Positions 58,350 to 64,000 of a DNA stretch of 64,000 bases are shown here, in pieces. The DNA is taken from the NCBI GenBank assembly GCA_007570785.1, contig ML660201.1, forward strand, positions 45,408,473 to 45,472,472, in the 5' to 3' direction. Within the stretch, counting starts at the first letter, position 1, and every line of letters begins with the position of its first letter. The position numbers were made by a program, and so were the translations under genes. The DNA is from Antilocapra americana. Its lineage: Eukaryota; Chordata; Mammalia; Artiodactyla; Antilocapridae. The notes beneath the pieces were generated by a model that was not told the DNA's origin, did no database searches, and was given only the letters and a program-made list of their open reading frames with translations.

Positions 58350-59827
58350 CTGGAAGAGAGAAGCAGAGCAACGTGCCACCCTCCTGGAGGGGTCCCTTGG
58401 ATTTCTCTGTCACTTGGACATTTCACTTCTTCCTTTGTGTGGGTCTCGTTTTTCCATCAGGTAAAATCTATCAGGTGACTGAAATTCAGTACTCTGGGGG
58501 ACAACTGTGGAGATGGTATAAGGAGCCAGCAGTAACAGTGCTCCTTGTTCTCCATGGAGCAGAGGTAACCGCACACACGGCTCAGTTTACCTGAAGGAAG
58601 CTGAGTGGTGCCGTCTGAATCACTAAGGTAGACTCTTCATCTTCATTAAGAAAGAAATGGACTCAGAGAAGTCAATTGTACACAGAGCGTTCCAGATCAG
58701 AAAAATAATTAAATAATAAAATGGAGAGAACCAGTTTTCTAATCTTCAGCCCAAAGGTACCCTGGCATTTTATGTTGCCTGTGGCTGACTGTTCTTGGAC
58801 ATAACCAAGGTAGACAAGATTTAACCTGACCCCAGTTTCCAAATATTACTGTGAAGATGCAGTCCCATGTCCCCGGGGAAGCTGCAGGCAATACAATCCA
58901 GAGCAGTTCCCTGTCCACACAGAGCGGAGTGAACAGCTGAGAGCTCTGCTGATCCCCATATTATTATGCAAACAAGAATCACCTTAGTCCTTGAGGTAGG
59001 GTTTTTAAATGACACACGTACCTCTGTTTCTACCACCACATCTACACTACCCTCCATTTCTTTCTATCAAATAGCTTTGAGAGATGACTGTGACTAACTT
59101 AACCCTTTTCCTTCTGTAAAATGTGGATGATCACTGCTGTTCTGCCTATCTCATGAGGCTGCTGTCAACACACAGAAGCAAGGTTTGTAAAAGACTGCTC
59201 TGCCTTCTGCCATGTGGCATGCCAACAATGCCTTCTCATTGGCCGAGGACTTTACCATGACTTGACCGAGGGAAAAACTAACATAATGGAAGTAGAAAAA
59301 CAGCACTCCAGGTCTTCTCTTTTAATCAAGGGTGTCAGAGGGTCCTTGTGCGGCACTGGTTGGAAATCACCTTTGGGGGCCTGAGTCTGCTGCTCCTTGT
59401 TACATAACCAGGTAACAGCAAGTGGGTGTATCTATTTACTAAAGAGCAAATATAGCATTCTATATTAGCTCTACGACCTAATAACAGGTCCAAAAGAGTG
59501 GGACCTAATAACAGTTACCAAAACTAAGCAGCTGGATGCTAGACAGGTGGCTGGAAAAGTAACATGTAGGACATAACTGGAGGGAATAGGTCTAAATGAG
59601 GACAGGAAGGATTCAGGTCAGACACTAGGAAGAATTTCTGAAAAGGCTGTATGACCCTGGAAGTCATACTACAGAGTTTCCCTGGAGAGAAGCTAAGGTG
59701 GAGAAGTCTTAGGAGATGATTTGAGTTCAGTCCCTCTTGAGGAGGATGGGTTTCTGGACAAAGTCCACAGAAACACTAAAATTATTACAGGATTAGATGC
59801 CGTTCCAAACTGACCGGCAAACCTTAC
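58350..59827. other. DOCK3 intron 1
   Basis: 1.5 kb. A MIR-like stretch is visible at about 59087-59200 (TTCTGTAAAATGTGGATGAT, then ATCTCATGAGGCTGCTGTC). The rest is unique. Confidence 0.6.
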
Positions 59828-59952
59828 CTTCAAGATTTCGCCGTCTGCATAAAGCACATACATGGTCACTTCAATATTCTTTTGTACGCTCTTTCCCCCT
59901 CTCTCAAAATCCCCCTTCTCAAGGGTGAGGTACAGGTCATTGCGGATATCAC
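59828..59952 (-). CDS. DOCK3: DOCK3 exon 1 of window (DHR-1 start)
   Basis: 125 nt, codons w1-w41 after a split Gly codon (the previous exon must end in G). It reads DIRNDLYLTLEKGDF, then a Lys/Arg/Gly-rich turn, and ends YVLYADGEILK. This is the first part of the DHR-1 C2-like domain, which in DOCK proteins binds phosphoinositides at the plasma membrane. The acceptor is CCCCGCAG and the donor GTAAGG. The preceding exon is not in the window. Confidence 0.96.
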
Positions 59953-60486
59953 CTGCGGGGAAAGAAGTGTCACGTATTCATGACCGCAGAAGCCACTGTG
60001 CCCCATGTGCGTGGAGGACAAGGCTAGCATCTGGATCCTCCAGGGTTCAGGGAGGTGCTCAGAGCATTCCAAGCTTGGTTAATAACAACGGACGTTCCAC
60101 CAGTATCAGTGCAGCAGTACTCAGGTGGGTTAGTCATGTGCCCTCTAAGTCTGAATCTTAAGGGTGTTCACCACAGTTTGGCTAGGGTGGGAAAAGGCAG
60201 ACTGTGGGGGACTGCTCAGCCTCTCTCCCCTCCAAGAGAATGGCTGTAATCTAATCCTCCAAAAGAGGAAAGGTTTACAATCAAAAGGAATAACACTTCC
60301 TTTAATCATATCTATGTCTTAAACACTAATTCCTTGTCCTTCCCCTCTCTTTCCTAGCTTTTCTTTTGGCAGCCCTCAATCTTTCTGAGTCTGCCTAGAG
60401 GACACGCTGCTCCTTCCTTCTGTAGTCTTACCCAGTTCCATTCCCTGCTGGGGTGCCAGCAGAGATCACTGGAGGGTCAGGTCTTC

Positions 60487-60670
60487 TTCTTCTTTTTTTT
60501 TTTTGTAGCAAGTGCTCTGGGAGCAGATGACTCCCCAAAAGCGCAGGTGCCAAAGCATTGGGGCGACAGTGTTGTGCTCCTGTTGTGGCCCTGTGCTCTG
60601 AGTCCAGCCCATGCAGCCGACATCGGCTGGTTTAGAGTAGGCAGGAGCAGACCCAGCTGCAAGTCTGAAA
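60487..60670 (-). mobile_element. Possible antisense retroinsert (poly-T at left edge)
   Basis: A run of about 14 T after CTTCTTCTT, followed by roughly 165 bp of GC-richer sequence. On the minus strand it reads as a body ending in poly-A. I found no convincing target-site duplication and do not recognise the body. Confidence 0.35.
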
Positions 60671-62934
60671 TGACCTAAGTCTCAAATGCCTTTTTCTTTA
60701 AGGGGGGATGGAATTGTCTGTTTATGCATAAAAGGAGCTTATATGGGCTGCTCTAAGCTTCTAAACCCACAAAGTGGCCAATTTTACTTAACACAAACTA
60801 AAGAAGGGCTTTTGACTTGCAAAAAAAAAGAGTAAAGCCTGTGGGGGGGTGGAATCTTCAAAGGAAGAAAATGACAAGGGAAACCAGGTGAGGCCACAGT
60901 GAGGATGTGTTGGCAGCCTGAAGAAATCAACTGAAAGTTAATGGAACAATTCATTAACTTGCAAAGCAAACCAATTCAGAAATCAAATTCTTTCTACTTC
61001 AGTTTCTAGAAAAACTGGCACATCTAAGCCTGTTCATTACTTGGAATCACAATGACATAAAGAGGTTGTTTTTGGTGAGCAACCAAGCTTTCTGGTTTGG
61101 CCAGGTGCTTAATGAGAGCCTCTTTTCCGCCCTGCCCACTTCTCTAACTGTGGGTGTCTGAGTGTCTCTTACACATGAAACAGTGATAGACTAAGACTGG
61201 CCCATATCTTGGGCTTTGGGGGTCTTCACGTCCAACCTTCTACTCTTCAGGTCGCCTTCCTACCCTACGAGTACCGAGTACTCATGGTTTCTTGGTCACA
61301 TTATACTCTCAAAAGAGCAATCCATGAGAAACGATTATTCTCTGACAATGCAGAGAACTTTAACATCCGAAAGCTATTTCCCTAAACAAATAGCCCTGAG
61401 GCTCCACGAAGGGAAGAGGAAAACCGTGTTCTTGAAAATCACAGGCAAATGCAACTGCTGGGCAGATGGGACTGACTTCGGGGCGGGGGGTCCATCCTTG
61501 CAGTCTGTACAGACTTTCCTCCTGGTCTGAGCAGAACCTCTACTTTGAACTCTGATGAGTCTGGAACTTTAACCTTCCTCTTTTGAACAATTCCTAGCAC
61601 GTCATTAAAAAGAGCACTCACGTGTGCAGGTAGGGTGGGGAAGGCAAGCAGGAGAAGAAGGAAAACTCAAATTCATCAGTTTGCTACTGTTAGAACAGAA
61701 GACAAAAAAAATCAGCCCTGAAAGTAAAATTCAAAATTACTGGGAACTTAACTATAGGTTATTGCCATTATAATGGGGGAAATCAGAATTGGTCACACCT
61801 TAAATTTTTAAAAATTGGAACCGACACCTCAGAGCTTTCTCCTGATAATAGCCTTTTAGTTACACATTAGCTTTTCTATGGAACTTAAGTAATTATTCAA
61901 TTTCTGGGATGATCTGGCATAAAGTGAATAGAGAATTTTAATATCTAAAGAATAGGTGCTTTGTTTAAAATTACCCTGGTTTAAATCAGCACTCTCTGGA
62001 AGTTATTCTCAAGACAATTCATGTGACTCTTCAAAGCAGATGTTGACTACCAGTAACAGTATTCTAGCTTGTACAAGCATTTTAAATTTCTGCAGCTCTA
62101 TACAAAAGGTAACCATATTATAGTAAGTATGTCCCTAAATGGAACATTTCAAACTTTTCCTAGAATTATATGACATAAAATACTAATATCAAATTGGATA
62201 TCATCTTGCAGATGGATAATGACAGAATTTAGTCTGTTTTGGTTTTATAGAGTAAGCTCATAGTTTCTGGGCAGCTTCTCCACAGTATTTTAAACCAGAA
62301 TGTCAATTTCAAATGGAAGGTCTGAGCTAGATATTCCTACAGGTTTCATTCTTTTAAAATTTTCTATTTAAACAGAATGCCTTTGGTGATCATCTAGAAA
62401 ATGTGTAAATACACATAACTGTACACTCTGAGTTACACACTGAAGCAGCATGATTTCATCAGATCTTTCCTCTATTTAGAGAATATATCTGCCTAGAACC
62501 AAGGCCATTCTCAGTCACAACAGTTGCAATTTTGTAAATTATGGCCTCAATTTTGAAAAGAGATCTTTGTAACAGTTAATGTAGCTGAGGCCTTCTCCTC
62601 AAAAGCTCTCTGGAGGATCATTTAAATTGAGCTCTCCACTAATTCTCAAGGAACTAGAAGAAACAAATGTGAAAAGCTCCAGGATGTAACGAGCCAGGCC
62701 TGCCTTACACAGAGCCTCCCAGGGTCCCTGCTGTTCACAGCTATCCTGATCGCATGTTACGTGTTTACAAAGACTACTAGAAGGATCATGGGTTAAGATA
62801 CTGTCTCTAAGAGGCTTGTGTAAACTTTAGTACCAGTGGCCAGAAATGGTACCAGGAGAGGTATGAGGACAGGCACCTTACAATAAGGATGGAAAAGAGA
62901 AGGCCTGAGCAGCAGTTTCTGTGATTAGTTTGGA

Positions 62935-63095
62935 GACCCCTGCGTATATCTGAATCATCTAGGGAGCTTGTTAGAACTAGATTTCTATTATTCACCCCTT
63001 AGAGATTCTAGTGGGTCTTGGGTGGGGCTTACATACTTGTATCTTTAAAAAGCATCAGGTAATTCTGATGCTCTCCAGGGTTTAACATCAAGAGA
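62935..63095 (+). mobile_element. MER5-like DNA transposon relic
   Basis: CTGAATCATCTAGGGAGCTT, then TAGAGATTCTAGTGGGTCT, GGGTGGGGCTTACAT and GGTAATTCTGATGC follow the MER5A/B pattern. Non-autonomous hAT-Charlie remnant. Confidence 0.65.
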
Positions 63096-63514
63096 CCATA
63101 AAGTGTGGGTCTGCTGGGAAGATGCTAGTGAAGTCTGGCTGGGGGTCTGGAACTGGGCAGCTCTTAGGCAGCGTGGAGAATTGCTGGGATGGGTATGGAG
63201 GGGGGAGGCTTTTGGGAGGCGACTGGGAGTATGCATTGTGGAGGGCAGCCCTGATTCCATTTGCTAGGTGTCCTCTGCTTCCTAAGATTGGCAGAGCCTC
63301 TACGAGCATCAGCAATGCCTGACATCTCTGAATACTTGGTGCTCAGTTGACATGCAACAGAGTTTCTTGAATGGGAAGATGAATGAATGAGGTTGTTCTT
63401 GTAAGAGGGCTTCAGAATAAATAATCTTTGTCCCTTTTGCAGTTTCACACAGCAGCCAGTGACAGCTGTTGGTACAGCTGCATGTCAGAGAACTAGGGAC
63501 TTAAGAGTCGGCAG

Positions 63515-63690
63515 AGGCTGGCAAACTTTTTCTCGAGGAGGCCAGATAGTAAGTACCTTTCAGGCTTTGTGGGCCACGTGTTCTTTGTTTTCACAACCCG
63601 TTTAAAACGTAAAAAACCATTCTGAGCTGGCGGACAGTATGAAAGGCTTCTGAATTTGGCCTATGGGCTATAGTTTGCTGATACAGTGTT
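63515..63690 (+). mobile_element. MITE-like DNA transposon relic (hAT-type, family uncertain)
   Basis: It begins GGCTGGCAAACTTTTTCTCG, continues CTTTGTGGGCCACGTG and ends TATAGTTTGCTGATAC. The ends GCAAACT and AGTTTGC are inverted, as in the common mammalian elements that start GGCAAACTTTTTCTGTAAAG. Confidence 0.65.
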
Positions 63691-64000
63691 CAACTGTCTA
63701 GAGAAGCGTCACTATCCGGCAACACTCCAGATTCCTAGAAGTCAACACAAAACAGCTGCTGGGGAGGGAGCCAGGTCAGGGACCTGAGGCCGTCTGATGA
63801 TGTCAGGGATTGGCCTGAAACATTCTGGGGTCCTTAGAGAGAGAGGTCTCAGAAGGAAGCAGTGCTTTGCAGCTACCGGAATCCTAGGGGGCTGGGGAGC
63901 ACTGGGACAGAGCTGCATCCAGCAGAGAGAGCAGCCTGTGCTTCAGTGGCCGGGCCTGATCGTCCAAAGACCTGCATCCTAGTGTGACTTTGGAGAAACA

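Larger units (their letters stand above)
1..64000 (-). other. DOCK3: DOCK3 gene, internal part (32 coding exons)
   Basis: This is the interior of a DOCK-family gene transcribed right to left. The 32 exons share phase-compatible GT-AG borders and join to 1210 codons without a stop. DOCK3 fits better than DOCK4 because exon 31 encodes AFFDKEYITKHPGDAEKI, where DOCK4 (from memory) has AFFVKEYILSHPEDGEKI, and because of VHVLGVGLAVHEKF in exon 32. DOCK3 (MOCA) binds ELMO, activates Rac1 and drives actin remodelling, axon outgrowth and cell adhesion; it was also described as a presenilin-binding protein. Relative to the roughly 2030-residue family protein, the N-terminal SH3/ELMO-binding part and the proline-rich tail are missing because the window ends. 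No frameshift, stop or broken splice site was seen, so the gene looks functional. Confidence 0.96.
59953..64000. other. DOCK3 intron before exon 1 of the window (partial)
   Basis: At least 4 kb without a DOCK3 exon. It holds a poly-T-led segment (60487-60670), a MER5-like relic (62935-63095) and a MITE-like relic (63515-63690). 60,700-62,900 is AT-rich unique sequence. Confidence 0.65.

Noticed and set aside
1..64000. DOCK4 as the gene identity
   Set aside because: Exons 30-32 and 27-28 follow DOCK3 wording (for example DKEYITKHPGDAEKI and PEYVDVLQMDRVPD), where remembered DOCK4 differs clearly.
1..64000. CRISPR arrays, operons, phage or other prokaryotic defence systems
   Set aside because: The window is an interrupted vertebrate gene with ruminant retroelements. 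No regularly spaced repeats and no bacterial gene organisation were seen.

Overview
The window is mammalian nuclear DNA from a ruminant, most likely a bovid. The evidence is several tRNA-Glu-derived Bov-tA SINEs, BovB (RTE) LINE copies with ACTGA-type 3' tails, cetartiodactyl CHR-type SINEs, ruminant L1 copies, and older mammalian MIR and MER5-like relics. I see no prokaryotic genes, no CRISPR array and no RNA gene.

The whole 64 kb is the interior of one gene on the minus strand, DOCK3 (MOCA, dedicator of cytokinesis 3), a Rac-specific guanine-nucleotide exchange factor enriched in neurons. I can place 32 consecutive coding exons with GT-AG borders. They sum to 3632 nt and read as 1210 uninterrupted codons once splice phases are joined. 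Below, w-numbers count those codons from the first complete one, at the right-hand end. The exons run from the DHR-1 (C2-like, membrane-lipid binding) domain (exons 1-4, about 56.6-60.0 kb), through the long helical armadillo-like middle (exons 5-22, about 18.1-56.3 kb), to the DHR-2 catalytic domain (exons 23-32, about 0.4-17.6 kb). The first exons (SH3, ELMO-binding region) lie beyond 64,000. The proline-rich C-terminal tail lies beyond position 1.

The introns are mostly unremarkable, but several carry readable insertion histories. One is a 3.8 kb 5'-truncated sense L1 at 39.8-43.5 kb with a 16-bp target-site duplication. Another is an antisense L1 at 9.3-11.0 kb broken by two foreign inserts. 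A BovB fragment lies at 24.4-25.6 kb, and a 130-bp poly-A-tailed retroinsert with a 13-bp target-site duplication lies at 53.1 kb.

I did not find a new biological system. The most interesting points concern splicing and local rearrangement. A 160-bp, 98% identical inverted repeat flanks the in-frame DHR-2 exon 25, and its second arm was inserted into the L1. A 27-nt in-frame microexon has TGC motifs against its acceptor. Exon 12 has two in-frame donors that include or remove a CxxC-bearing 14-residue segment. The exon 16 acceptor has a pure CT microsatellite as its pyrimidine tract. Protein comparisons rest on remembered DOCK-family sequence, not on a search.
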